Shown one piece after another: positions 16,108-24,351 of a stretch of 38,072 bases of DNA. Source of the stretch: a virus. The stretch is taken from positions 1 to 38,072 of IMG/VR virus record IMGVR_UViG_3300047550_000638. One strand, given 5' to 3'. Every line of letters starts with the position of its first letter. The first letter of the stretch is position 1. The position numbers and the translations under genes are program-made. The notes beneath the pieces are model-generated. The model searched no databases. It was not told where the DNA came from and saw nothing but the letters and a program-made list of their open reading frames with translations.

Positions 16108-18289
16108 GTAGTTGCATGTCCATTTCTGCGGCTGCAGTGAACAGCAGTTGTACCGATCTACCTCGCCCCCTCACCTTACTCTTCGACGTAACCACCGGAT
16201 AACCATCCCCGTACGACACACTAGGCACGTCCGGGAAGAAGGCACGTCGATGCCGATACACTTCCTCCCCTGCACTCCACTTCCCTGCGATGGACGCATC
16301 GGTCCAATCCCACCGCGTTTGCAGCGTGCAGCTTGACGCACCAATCGGATTGCCAAGAGAGTCCACACCTGTCTCCGTGCGACGGAAGAAGCACGTGATG
16401 TACAGTCCCTGGATGTGTCGATCCCCGCCCTGGTTGTTCCCTAGGTCATGCCCTGTCAACAGATAACAGGCGTAGGTGGTGCCCACCGAATCGTAGGTGT
16501 ACCAATCCTTGAACTTGTGCGTCGTCTGGATGCCGTCATCGAACGACGAGAAGGTGAGCGTGAAGTTGGCACCTGACGGAACCACCGTCATAAAGCGAAC
16601 ATCCGTGTTCCTAAGAACAGCCGGAATGAGGGTGGCTACCACCTGGTTACCTGACCCATCCACAACCAAGCTGCCACTGGAATCTGCCACATCGTAGTCA
16701 CTGGAGAGTGACTGCCGAGTCTTGGTGATGCAGAGGTCAGTGATGTATGGCGTGGTAGGCGACAACGAACTGATGGAGTGGACGTAGAACGCAGGAAGGC
16801 GCAGGTCCAGCACCAGCATCTTGTTCTTCTTGTACCTTCGGCTCACCCCATCTTGCTCATCGTCATCGTTGTACAGCCAGTACACACACTTCCCTTCGAG
16901 GTGGTAGCGGCTACTGGCGTAGGTTCGACCCGACACCGGGATAGCTGCGTACAGGGTGTGTATGGTGAGGTTGGTGATGTTCTCAACCTTGAGCGTTCCA
17001 GTGTCAGTAGGACTGATCCGCCAGATACCATCCTGAGACCAGAAGAACACATTGTTCTCCGCCTCCACCACAGTTTGTGCACCCACACAACCAGCAGAGC
17101 TGAGCTTCTTAACCTCGTAGGAGGTGGCACTGAAGCCCTGATCCAAGCCCCCACTGATCTGCCACACTCCGTTCTCAGCGAACACAAGGAGGGAGTTGTA
17201 TGCCGACTTCAAGCAGATGATGTTGCCTGCATCCTGGATGGGAATCACACCCCCGTCCGTGTCCACCAGATCGGAGATGAACTCGGAGGTGGGGTCTGCT
17301 TCCTGGTAGCAGTAGCCGAACTTGGTGTTGTCGTCAGCCACCTGACTGAACAGCACCCACGTGGAGATGTCGGATCCCTTCATCCCTGCATACCACGCAC
17401 GTCCTGCGTAGAATGTACAGGTGGTTGGGTAGTAGAGTTCGCTGGACACTAGACCAGCAGCAATCCCTGCTGCACTGTCTCGATCTCGGTAGAACAGGTT
17501 GAGGACAAAGCGCCCCTTGGCTGCAGGCGTCGTACCAAAGTCTTGCTTGACGAGTAGCGTAGGGTCGAAGTTGTCACTCGCATCCTTCCCTGCAGTCCAC
17601 ACCTGTGCGTTGGACGGGTACTTAGCTTGAGAAGCGAAGTAGGAGTTGATGTTGGTGTCTGTCCACCCCTGGTTGTACAGGTTGTACTTGTGCTCGTTGG
17701 ATAGCGTGGCAGGCTGATTGTTGACAGCCAGTCCGTCTGTCACTCCGTACACATCACGGAAGTAGATGGTGACCACACTGGCACTGAAGATACCGGTGGA
17801 TACGGTGTAGGTGAGAAGCAGCGGGTAGGTGTCAGCGCTTGTGACGAGCAACCGTCCGTTCGCATTACTGAACGAGCACGGTGCTACACCTGAAGCGTTG
17901 GGATTGCCTGGCACCTTGTAAGTGGCAAGCAGAATCTCAACTAGCGGCTGCTCCGTCGGAGAGATGCCATCTCCACTATTCGTGTAGATGTACAGTTTGT
18001 CAGCACGCTGGACGACAACGAAGTTGTACGCTCCGTTACCGCCAGCAGAGTTCCATTCTCCACAGACGAACGCTCCCGTTTCCTCAGCTACGGGACCAGT
18101 GAGCTTGGCGCTAAGCGCATAGGCGTTCTCGTAGTTGATGGACGGACGTTTCACTAGACTCCCATCCACATCCGGGATGATGTTGATGCCATCAGCCCAG
18201 GTGTTAGGGGGAAACGTCAGTGGGCCAGCCTCAGTGTTGAGGCCAGCCACGAACGTGAACGACTTCTTGTTGGAGACGGACTTAGCCAA
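16067..18289 (-). CDS. Tail tubular protein B / tail nozzle protein
   Basis: 740 residues, TTG start immediately after the previous stop (TAATTG). The opening FTFVAGLNTEAGPLTFPPNTWADGINI is the hallmark I recognise from podovirus tail-tube nozzle proteins. The rest is beta-rich, with repeated aromatic strands suited to a propeller or beta-sandwich tube. It would extend the tail below the portal and adaptor and gate DNA release. One palindrome (16607-16618, encoding VLRN) lies inside. Length is close to T7 gp12. Confidence 0.75.
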   Translation of the reverse strand: MAKSVSNKKSFTFVAGLNTEAGPLTFPPNTWADGINIIPDVDGSLVKRPSINYENAYALSAKLTGPVAEETGAFVCGEWNSAGGNGAYNFVVVQRADKLYIYTNSGDGISPTEQPLVEILLATYKVPGNPNASGVAPCSFSNANGRLLVTSADTYPLLLTYTVSTGIFSASVVTIYFRDVYGVTDGLAVNNQPATLSNEHKYNLYNQGWTDTNINSYFASQAKYPSNAQVWTAGKDASDNFDPTLLVKQDFGTTPAAKGRFVLNLFYRDRDSAAGIAAGLVSSELYYPTTCTFYAGRAWYAGMKGSDISTWVLFSQVADDNTKFGYCYQEADPTSEFISDLVDTDGGVIPIQDAGNIICLKSAYNSLLVFAENGVWQISGGLDQGFSATSYEVKKLSSAGCVGAQTVVEAENNVFFWSQDGIWRISPTDTGTLKVENITNLTIHTLYAAIPVSGRTYASSRYHLEGKCVYWLYNDDDEQDGVSRRYKKNKMLVLDLRLPAFYVHSISSLSPTTPYITDLCITKTRQSLSSDYDVADSSGSLVVDGSGNQVVATLIPAVLRNTDVRFMTVVPSGANFTLTFSSFDDGIQTTHKFKDWYTYDSVGTTYACYLLTGHDLGNNQGGDRHIQGLYITCFFRRTETGVDSLGNPIGASSCTLQTRWDWTDASIAGKWSAGEEVYRHRRAFFPDVPSVSYGDGYPVVTSKSKVRGRGRSVQLLFTAAAEMDMQLLGWAITYIGNQNV
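16607..16618. repeat. Palindrome GTTCCTAAGAAC, inside the nozzle gene
   Basis: Perfect match; encodes VLRN on the minus strand. Confidence 0.9.
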
Positions 18290-18544
18290 TTACTTACTGG
18301 CTTCCTTCTCGGCTTGGATGCGCTTGTAGTCTTTGATGGCAGCTTCCGCAATGCGGATGTTCGTCCACTTCCCCTTCAGTACGTCCGGTACTTCACCACC
18401 AGCGGTGTAGCCGATGGAGTAGAGTCCTTCGTCCTCCCGGTTGATGACAAACTCCTTCTCTTCCGTACGCTTGTCTACTTGGTTTTCCTTCTCTGCCAAC
18501 TCCTTCTCTACGTCTTCAATACTCTTCACAATCTCTCGGGCCAT
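18290..18544 (-). CDS. Small helical protein between the adaptor and nozzle genes
   Basis: 84 residues. The N-terminal 32 residues form a highly charged helix (IEDVEKELAEKENQVDKRTEEKEF), followed by a short beta segment (GLYSIGYTAGG) and a C-terminal lysine-rich helix. It may be a tail assembly factor or a minor virion protein. No family recognised. It begins one base after the adaptor stop. Confidence 0.6.
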   Translation of the reverse strand: MAREIVKSIEDVEKELAEKENQVDKRTEEKEFVINREDEGLYSIGYTAGGEVPDVLKGKWTNIRIAEAAIKDYKRIQAEKEASK

Positions 18545-18545
18545 G

Positions 18546-19250
18546 CTATCGTCCGTAATCTACGTTCTCATTGGTTTTTGGTTCTGCTTGTCTGTTTCGG
18601 AATGAGGATTTTTGAAATCGACTGAAACTCTTGCGTGCATACTCTTCCTCTTTCGCTTGTGCTTGCTGCTTCAGCGCGAGGAAGGCTGTGCCCTTGGCGT
18701 CTGCAATGAACGCAGGGAACATCTTGGCTGGTAGTACGGGAGTGAACTGATCTTCGTGTTCCCAATCGGGAGTGATTAGTCCATACACTACACTCTTGGA
18801 TTGTTGCAGCGTCGTATCTACTGCACTGTCATACCCATCGAAGTGGATGTACTCCTCATCATACGAAGTCCAGTAGGTGGGATCCGCGTTGAGGATGTAG
18901 CCATTGGCATCAACGATGTCAGTGGTTTCCGTGCGGGTATCCAGCATGTCCTTGAACTCTTTGGGTGGGAGGTAGGTGACATCCTTCTTGTTGTACTTAA
19001 CCCACTCCACCTTCGTCATGTCTTCAGGGATTTGCATCTTGGTGGGATTGTCCAAGTCCCCGAGTCCTGTCAATTGGGACAGTGTTCTTAAGAACGGCCA
19101 ATCGTCCCGTGCAGCCAACCACTTCTCGTAAGTGGTGCGTACGATTTGTGCTACTTGCCGAGCTTCTTCCGTGTCATCAATGGAGTTGACACTATCGCTG
19201 TCCATGTCATTCAAGATGTCCTGGACAATCTCAAGCAGTGTCTTTTGCAT
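18546..19250 (-). CDS. Tail tubular protein A / head-tail adaptor
   Basis: 234 residues. The opening helix (LLEIVQDILNDMDSDSVNSI), then EARQVAQIVRTTYEKWLAARDDWPFLR, is the helical bundle typical of gp11-type adaptor proteins that bind under the portal. A beta segment follows (PEDMTKVEWVKY, YIHFDGYD). The C-terminus is basic and disordered. Position directly before the nozzle gene supports the call. A palindrome lies at 19084-19095, encoding FLRT in a shifted frame. Confidence 0.7.
   Translation of the reverse strand: MQKTLLEIVQDILNDMDSDSVNSIDDTEEARQVAQIVRTTYEKWLAARDDWPFLRTLSQLTGLGDLDNPTKMQIPEDMTKVEWVKYNKKDVTYLPPKEFKDMLDTRTETTDIVDANGYILNADPTYWTSYDEEYIHFDGYDSAVDTTLQQSKSVVYGLITPDWEHEDQFTPVLPAKMFPAFIADAKGTAFLALKQQAQAKEEEYARKSFSRFQKSSFRNRQAEPKTNENVDYGR
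19084..19095. repeat. Palindrome GTTCTTAAGAAC, inside the adaptor gene
   Basis: Perfect match; read out of the usual frame, encoding FLRT. Confidence 0.9.
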
Positions 19251-19339
19251 TACTCAAATCCTTCCCAATCAGCGTCTGGTCCGTCTGGCGGAGGAGGGTC
19301 TTCCCCATCCTCCCACCATTCGTCAAAGTCCCTAGGCAC
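19250..19339 (-). CDS. 29-residue acidic Trp/Pro micro-protein
   Basis: A GTG start at 19339 overlaps the stop of the upstream gene, and its TAA stop overlaps the ATG of the adaptor gene (TAATG). The product is very acidic with four Trp-containing turns and a PPPP run (EWWEDGEDPPPPDGPDADW). No Shine-Dalgarno was seen, so translation would rely on coupling. It may be a real peptide, or a leader that carries ribosomes to the adaptor start. Unrecognised. Confidence 0.4.
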   Translation of the reverse strand: MPRDFDEWWEDGEDPPPPDGPDADWEGFE

Positions 19340-19718
19340 GGTGCGCAAAGACGGTGTACGTTTGTGCTGCTGTTGGGGTGATGCCCACACCTGTGTTGTT
19401 CATGAAGGCAATGGCAATCTGGTTGTCGGCCGACACCCGCCAGCCCACAATACCGAGTCCGGTTTGATGCGTGGGCTTGGAGACACCGATGATGGTGTCC
19501 GTAGCCAGCACGAGGCCAGTGCACGTGAACGTCTGCTCGCTAGTGCTATTGGCAGACACAGCAGCAGGCGTAATGGTGATGGTGTACTTGCGAATGGGGA
19601 ACGTCCACGTCCCACCACCTGTACCATTCGCTACATACATCTGTCCTGACGTAGCCGTGGCAATACCCTTCGGCTCATGCAGGTTGGGGTCTGTTAGTGT
19701 GGAGTGGTCAACACTCAT
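19332..19718 (-). CDS. Minor virion protein, possible head fibre or decoration
   Basis: 128 residues. The start VDHSTLTDPNLHEPKGIATATSGQMYVANGTGGGTW is a pattern recurring in phage structural accessory proteins: a collar-like N-terminus and a glycine turn. A small beta-sandwich follows (YTITITPAAVSANSTSEQTFTC). No signal peptide or helix. It lies between the capsid group and the adaptor, after a terminator-like hairpin. Exact virion location is unknown. Confidence 0.5.
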   Translation of the reverse strand: MSVDHSTLTDPNLHEPKGIATATSGQMYVANGTGGGTWTFPIRKYTITITPAAVSANSTSEQTFTCTGLVLATDTIIGVSKPTHQTGLGIVGWRVSADNQIAIAFMNNTGVGITPTAAQTYTVFAHRA

Positions 19719-19734
19719 ACGTAAGTCCTAAATG

Positions 19735-19767
19735 AAAAGGGAGAAGAAGCCTGCGGCTCCCTCTCCC
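19735..19767 (-). terminator. Terminator-like hairpin after the capsid genes
   Basis: On the minus strand GGGAGAGGGAGCC pairs with GGCTTCTTCTCCC (13 pairs including two G-U) around a GCA loop, followed by TTTTCATTT. It is 43 bases past the stop of the 155-residue protein. As the late block continues beyond it, it probably lowers rather than ends downstream transcription, giving the capsid group a higher transcript level. Confidence 0.7.
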
Positions 19768-19809
19768 TAGGGCCGCGTTGCACGGCCAAGTCACTGCGTT
19801 AACAGAACG

Positions 19810-20277
19810 TTATTGCAGGTATTCAACAAAGACATCCGCTTTACCGGCAGTGTACGTACCAGTCTTGGTAAAGTAGAGGTCAGTAGCCGCAGCGTAAATC
19901 TTGCCGGGCAAGACACCTTCAGTCGCGGTGTAGAGGTAGGCTCCTTTCCCTTGCACAATGGTGCTCGCTGCAGGCGTAGCGCCGTACTCAGTGGCAGTGA
20001 CGTAGCCGTTGGTCGTACTACCGTCACCGAACACAATCGACGTACCACCTGCGTGGGTTTCAGTAAACCGAACCCACACACGAGTCACCATCGAGCCAGC
20101 CGGAGCAGTCCACTTCACACCAGAGGCACCAAAGGTGCTGTTCACCGCATCAATTGACAGCTTTACAACACGATAGATTGATTCTTGATCTTCAGCCGGA
20201 AGTTGTCGTTCAGGAACGTTGGTGCCGTACCCAACGTTCAGATTATCCGAGTTAGCCCACGTAGTAGCGCGAGTCAT
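19810..20277 (-). CDS. Capsid-associated protein, likely decoration or head protein
   Basis: 155 residues with TAGGAGC seven bases before the ATG. The N-terminus TRATTWANSDNLNVGYGTNVPE is a pattern I associate with small proteins encoded just after podovirus capsid genes. The remainder is beta-rich (MVTRVWVRFTET, AYLYTATEGVLPGKIY). Its location right after the major capsid gene and before a terminator suggests high expression and a role on the head surface. The role is inferred. Confidence 0.55.
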   Translation of the reverse strand: MTRATTWANSDNLNVGYGTNVPERQLPAEDQESIYRVVKLSIDAVNSTFGASGVKWTAPAGSMVTRVWVRFTETHAGGTSIVFGDGSTTNGYVTATEYGATPAASTIVQGKGAYLYTATEGVLPGKIYAAATDLYFTKTGTYTAGKADVFVEYLQ

Positions 20278-20291
20278 CTGTCAAGCTCCTA

Positions 20292-21269
20292 TTAGACGTT
20301 GGTCGTAGAGATGACAACACCCAGGCATTCAGGCCGGTACAGCTTCAGGCCATAGCGCCCGTTCATGACATACTCGTCTCGACGGAGGTCTTTGTTACGC
20401 TCTTGCTCAACCCGCACCATCTGACGCCACGCACCCTTAAACGGAGTCTCGTCGCCACCCACAGACATGAAGATGTTCTGGATGGGGCTGGACGGACAAG
20501 ACACCGAACCACGCGAGTCCGCGTTGATCGCACCCGTGCTCGTCGGCGCACTCAGGTAGTTGGACACATAGACATCAAAGCCAAAGATGTTCTTCGAGAA
20601 GCGCAGGCCAGTCGTGCTGTTAACAAAACCCTCTTGCACAATACCGTCGAACTGCGCGTTCGCGTTCGTCAGTGCAGTGATGTTGGTCAGGGTGTTAAGC
20701 ACATACTCTTGCGACGGATCGATGATTGCAATTCGACGAGCTGAGGCGTTAGCCTTGTCCATCGCCAGCTTCATACGCGCAAAGTCGGCAATCGCCAACT
20801 GCGTGTTCGTCGCACCCGACGCAATCATTCGGTGGGCCACACCGTTGATCGAGTTGGGGTTGGCTTGCGTCTGGCTGTTGGCCAGGTTGAAGATGTTGGT
20901 TTCGAGGTTTTCTTCGATTGCACGCTTCATCTTCGGAAGGAACGCGGCAATCAGTTGATCACTGTAGTACGAGTCTTGCTTCGCCTTGTCAGTGATGTAA
21001 GTGGCAGCTTCCACGTAGTTGTTAATCGTGAACGTGAAGTTACCAGTGTCAATCGTGTCATACACAACCGGATCGTTTTCGTTAACAGTCCGCATCGGGA
21101 GTTCACCGATGGAGGGGATGTTGAACGTAGTACCGTCCGGGAAATTAGACATCCAGTTGACATACTGCTGACCTTGCAGGATGTCGATGAGGATGTCTTT
21201 AAGTTGGTCGTTCCAAAGATTAGTCCGCGTCAGATCGGTGCTAATCGTACTGGAGTCAACGCCAGCCAT
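20292..21269 (-). CDS. Major capsid protein (HK97-fold)
   Basis: 325 residues. It follows the scaffold gene and has the pattern of N4/T7-type capsid proteins: an extended N-arm (TISTDLTRTNLWNDQLKDILIDIL), an E-loop region with beta strands (TTFNIPSIGELPMRTVNENDPVVYD), a spine helix (YSDQLIAAFLPKMKRAIEENLE), and P/A-domain segments such as RRIAIIDPSQEYVLNTL. AAGGGA precedes the ATG. No N-terminal cleavage signal is obvious. Confidence 0.85.
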   Translation of the reverse strand: MAGVDSSTISTDLTRTNLWNDQLKDILIDILQGQQYVNWMSNFPDGTTFNIPSIGELPMRTVNENDPVVYDTIDTGNFTFTINNYVEAATYITDKAKQDSYYSDQLIAAFLPKMKRAIEENLETNIFNLANSQTQANPNSINGVAHRMIASGATNTQLAIADFARMKLAMDKANASARRIAIIDPSQEYVLNTLTNITALTNANAQFDGIVQEGFVNSTTGLRFSKNIFGFDVYVSNYLSAPTSTGAINADSRGSVSCPSSPIQNIFMSVGGDETPFKGAWRQMVRVEQERNKDLRRDEYVMNGRYGLKLYRPECLGVVISTTNV

Positions 21270-21320
21270 GACTCATTCCCTTATTGTTATTGTTATGTAG
21301 GGAGCAAACTACGAGTTCGT

Positions 21321-21332
21321 GTTCTTAGGAAC
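21321..21332. repeat. Palindrome GTTCTTAGGAAC, at the scaffold stop
   Basis: Perfect match; contains the scaffold TAA stop and lies about 50 bases before the capsid start. Confidence 0.9.
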
Positions 21333-22089
21333 TTTGGAAGAACTTCGTAGGGTTTTGCGTTGCTGCCCTAGTCATCTGCAACTGCACGGCAGACGAGTAG
21401 TAACGCTTTGGATCCTTCTTGCGCAGAGTGTTGTAATACTCTTTGCACTCCGGGTCCGCAGCTCTACCGCTCACGTCGGTGTGTTCCAACGCACCGGTAT
21501 TCACTTTCGATCCACCGTTGACGCTTCCAGTGGGAGCAGGCTGCTCTTTCTGGAATAGCGCAACAAACTTCTCAGGGCTCACTGAAGCCAGGTCCATCAT
21601 CGCCTTCTTCATAGCAGGCGTGACAGCTTCCTTTGCAAACACTTCAGCAGCCTTCTCACCAAAGAGCCGCTTCATCTCAGCATCAGCTTTGAGAAGGTTC
21701 TCTTGACGAGAGCGGGCAGTTTCCATACCCGTGAGTGTGTCTCGTACGATTGCTGCTACGTCGGAAGCAGAAAGACTTGACGCTTGGTCCGCCTTTTTCC
21801 CACCCTGGTCTTGGGTGGCCTGTCGTTCCTCTGCATTCAATCGGTCCAAGACATCCGCAACAGTCTTGCTCTCAGCCACCTTGGCGCGGAGATCCGCGTT
21901 TTCCTGTTTGAGCTTTTCAGCAAACTCATCCAGGTGCAGGTAGGCTTTCGCCAGCTCGTCGGGAGTCTTGTACTTGCGGGCATCGCCCACAAGGGTTGCC
22001 AGGTGTTCCGAGGTGTCGCTCGGGGTCTGACTGGTTTGGTTCTGGGAGGAGTCCTGGTCGGACTGAAAGATAGTTTCCTGGGTGGTCAT
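21325..22089 (-). CDS. Capsid scaffold protein
   Basis: 254 residues, very rich in Glu, Gln, Ser and Lys, with a disordered N-terminus (QSDQDSSQNQTSQTPSD), a coiled-coil centre (LDEFAEKLKQENADLRAKVAES) and a basic C-terminus (RKKDPKRYYSS) of the type that docks scaffold to capsid. It lies between portal and capsid as in most tailed phages. The ATG has no recognisable Shine-Dalgarno; a small hairpin lies just upstream. The TAA stop falls within the palindrome at 21321-21332. Confidence 0.8.
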   Translation of the reverse strand: MTTQETIFQSDQDSSQNQTSQTPSDTSEHLATLVGDARKYKTPDELAKAYLHLDEFAEKLKQENADLRAKVAESKTVADVLDRLNAEERQATQDQGGKKADQASSLSASDVAAIVRDTLTGMETARSRQENLLKADAEMKRLFGEKAAEVFAKEAVTPAMKKAMMDLASVSPEKFVALFQKEQPAPTGSVNGGSKVNTGALEHTDVSGRAADPECKEYYNTLRKKDPKRYYSSAVQLQMTRAATQNPTKFFQSS

Positions 22090-22099
22090 CCAAGGGGTG

Positions 22100-22116
22100 G
22101 GTAGGTTTGGCCTACC
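22100..22116 (-). other. Hairpin at the scaffold ribosome-binding region
   Basis: GGTAGG and CCTACC pair perfectly around a five-base loop and end 10 bases before the scaffold ATG, where a Shine-Dalgarno would be expected but none is seen. It could control translation of the scaffold. Confidence 0.5.
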
Positions 22117-22284
22117 TTCTTATTGTTGTTATGTACTACTAAGAGTTTAGGAGCAGGTTTGGGCAGGCAGCTTCAGAGGCTGCCCCCTCGTTTGCTCCGC
22201 GTGTCGGTTCGAAAGAGTCGCGTAGCCCCTTCACCGCTCAATGGTGACGCCGCCGCCCTTACTCTCCACTTGTTGTTCAACGTA
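22117..22284 (-). other. Untranslated leader of the scaffold/capsid transcript
   Basis: About 190 bases between the 83-residue gene and scaffold hold no convincing ORF. Besides the promoter-like element at 22285-22311 it contains a stem GGCAGC / GCTGCC with a seven-base loop (about 22164-22182) and runs of TTGTTGTT. It reads as a structured 5' leader. Confidence 0.55.
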
Positions 22285-22311
22285 GACAACAAAAATCGAA
22301 AAAAGTTCCCT
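22285..22311 (-). promoter_or_regulatory. Late promoter-like element B, before scaffold and capsid
   Basis: Reading on the minus strand: AGGGAACTTTT, six variable bases, TTTTGTTGTC. It is 23/27 identical to the element at 33345-33371. It contains GGAACTT, a 15-base spacer and GTCTAC, close to the sigma-E/ECF consensus (GGAACTT, GTCTAA). It starts at the stop codon of the upstream gene and precedes the scaffold by about 195 bases. A phage polymerase or sigma factor site is the alternative. Confidence 0.65.
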
Positions 22312-22561
22312 ACTTCCTCACATTTTGTGGTAGGAGATCCAGGATTCGGTCAATCATCTGGGACTGCGCAGCCGCCCACACCATCTTTTCGTAGTGGTTG
22401 GGCAGACTGAAGTCCTTCGGATCCACCTTTTCTATCTGTCCCTGCATCTCTTTGAGGGTGTCAGCAAGCGCCTGGAAGGTGATAGTGAGCCCGTTCCAGT
22501 GCTTCTCCCAGTCTTCCGGGCTGTACTCAATCGGTTTGTTCTTAGCTAATAGCTGGTTCAC
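22310..22561 (-). CDS. Small helical protein after portal
   Basis: 83 residues, GTG start with GGGAGG five bases upstream, overlapping the portal end by 20 bases. It is almost wholly helical and amphipathic (EKHWNGLTITFQALADTLKEMQGQIEKV; EKMVWAAAQSQMIDRILDLL), with no membrane segment. It may be a head assembly chaperone or minor virion protein. Not recognised. Confidence 0.6.
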   Translation of the reverse strand: MNQLLAKNKPIEYSPEDWEKHWNGLTITFQALADTLKEMQGQIEKVDPKDFSLPNHYEKMVWAAAQSQMIDRILDLLPQNVRK

Positions 22562-24338
22562 TCACGCCTCCCTGCGGCATGCCCACATCGCCGGGTTGCA
22601 TCTCCGTGGGCATACCTGCTTCCGTCGTCAACTGTTCTTCCGTCGTATCCATAAGACGCTTGGTATCGGCCTGCTCCTGAATAAGGGCATTGTCCTTAAT
22701 GATCCCGAAGCTCTTCCAGCCCATCGTTTCCTCAAGCGCCTTAGCGATGGCCTTTCCTGAGATGTGCGCGGCAACTTGTGGGAGCTGTTGGATAAGTTGC
22801 AGTGTCTGCGTAAGTTCCTGGGTGAACATCGCTTGCTCCGCAAAGTGACGCGCTCCAACCGCACGGAATTTCCCACGCGCAGTGATGTCAGTCTTAACAA
22901 TGTCCGTGAACTTCTCTGTACCGTAGTCGGGATCCACTCGACGGATAGCATCCTTCGCTCCCATGCAGCGTACCGCTTCCTCCAACATAGAGTTGAGTAG
23001 CGGCTCGATGAGGTTGCGCTCGAACCACTGCACCTTGGATTGGAAGATGCGGCCAGCGCCGTTCTCCAGAACCTGCACCTCATACTTGGTCTTCTCGCCT
23101 GGAGTACGGATGCCCATTGCCTGACGCGGTGCACCAGCCAACTCTTCCATACGATCCATCAGCGTCTGGATTTCCATGTCCGCAGACAGGGCGGTAGCAT
23201 CTGGGCGCATGAATTCCACGTCCCCATCATCCCCGCAATTGATCGTCTGGCCCGGCCCAAAGACGAACGTATCCACCGTGCTCCCCTTCACCTTAATCAG
23301 GGGGTGCGCGATCTGGTCAAACACGTCAGCCTTGAGGTTTTCCAGGTGGTCGATGCGGTATTGCATGCCCACCAACTGGTCCAGCGGACCCTGTGCCCAC
23401 AGGTTGTCGGGACGCAGACGCCATCCCACGTGCTTGATGGGACGTTCCCCAGTCCAACTCTTGTTCTCGTGCATGGCAAGTGTCCAGCGGCGATCTGCCA
23501 CCGTAATCACCATGTCTTCGTAGTGTGTCTTGGTCACGGGGTCATACACTTCCCCGTAGAAGTGCAGCAACTCCACCATCCCACTCTCAATGTACTGCTG
23601 CAGCGTACCGAAGCCGTCCACAAGCAAGCCGTCGTTCTTAAGAGCATCCACCTGATCCGCAGGAGCCATGCGCCACGACTGCAGCTTAGCGATGACTTCT
23701 GGGTTGAACTCCAACTCAGGGTGCGCTTCTGCCATCTCAGCCAGTTCGGAGATGTGTACGAGACGCCGCACAATGCAAGTGGCTTCGCGGAACGAACACG
23801 CAGTGGGATCGAAGTTGATGTCCAGCGGACTGATCCGATAGGCTTTCGGTCCCTGATACACCACCACTTCTTCCCCAGTCTTGGGATCTACCTTCTTCTC
23901 CACGCAGTAGTGGTGGCCCACAAACGCATTACCGTAGTCGATGTAGTCCAACACAAGCTGACTCACCGTCCGCTCGAAGTCGCCTGCTCCTTGCAACTTG
24001 GTGAGCATGTAGGACTGGATGGTGTCCTTCTTCTCCTTAGACACGCTGTCGTTGTCAGCAGCCTGCCAGACAAACCACTGCTCACGCGGGAACAACGCAG
24101 CCATGTAGTTGGCGTGCAAGTTGTCTCGAATCTGCGTGAGCTTAGGCGTCACCGTGGAGTTCTTCCACGGCAGCTTCTTGTTGCTCGTATCCTTCGTGCT
24201 GGTAGCAAACAGGTACTCGCGTAGCTCCTTCTTCTCCTGCAACCATTTGTCGCGCAGGGACTGCCACGTGCTCCACTTGTTAGCAATCGCTTTAGCAACT
24301 GAATCCGCTTCGTAGCGGCTGTCCAAAGGGGTACTCAT
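22542..24338 (-). CDS. Portal protein (head-tail connector)
   Basis: 598 residues from ATG 24338; this start is 2 bases after a palindrome that fills the gap behind the terminase stop. Typical podovirus portal features: an N-terminal helix (SVAKAIANKWSTWQSLRDKWLQEKKELREYL), FPREQWFVWQAAD, a middle segment with YRISPLDINFDPTA, and the clip/stem region MQYRIDHLENLKADVFDQIAHPLIKVKG. It forms the dodecameric DNA channel and docks the terminase. An alternative TTG start 12 codons upstream would run through the palindrome and is less likely. Confidence 0.85.
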   Translation of the reverse strand: MSTPLDSRYEADSVAKAIANKWSTWQSLRDKWLQEKKELREYLFATSTKDTSNKKLPWKNSTVTPKLTQIRDNLHANYMAALFPREQWFVWQAADNDSVSKEKKDTIQSYMLTKLQGAGDFERTVSQLVLDYIDYGNAFVGHHYCVEKKVDPKTGEEVVVYQGPKAYRISPLDINFDPTACSFREATCIVRRLVHISELAEMAEAHPELEFNPEVIAKLQSWRMAPADQVDALKNDGLLVDGFGTLQQYIESGMVELLHFYGEVYDPVTKTHYEDMVITVADRRWTLAMHENKSWTGERPIKHVGWRLRPDNLWAQGPLDQLVGMQYRIDHLENLKADVFDQIAHPLIKVKGSTVDTFVFGPGQTINCGDDGDVEFMRPDATALSADMEIQTLMDRMEELAGAPRQAMGIRTPGEKTKYEVQVLENGAGRIFQSKVQWFERNLIEPLLNSMLEEAVRCMGAKDAIRRVDPDYGTEKFTDIVKTDITARGKFRAVGARHFAEQAMFTQELTQTLQLIQQLPQVAAHISGKAIAKALEETMGWKSFGIIKDNALIQEQADTKRLMDTTEEQLTTEAGMPTEMQPGDVGMPQGGVSEPAIS

Positions 24339-24339
24339 T

Positions 24340-24351
24340 GTTCTTAGGAAC
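24340..24351. repeat. Palindrome GTTCTTAGGAAC, in the terminase/portal gap
   Basis: Perfect match that fills the gap between the terL stop and the portal ATG almost exactly. Confidence 0.9.

Noticed and set aside
20208-20217. GTTCAGGAAC as another palindrome copy
   Set aside because: Arms match but the spacer is two bases instead of four, so it does not fit the motif.
23040-24224. 394-codon plus-strand open frame
   Set aside because: Antisense to the well-supported portal gene; composition is that of a mirror frame.
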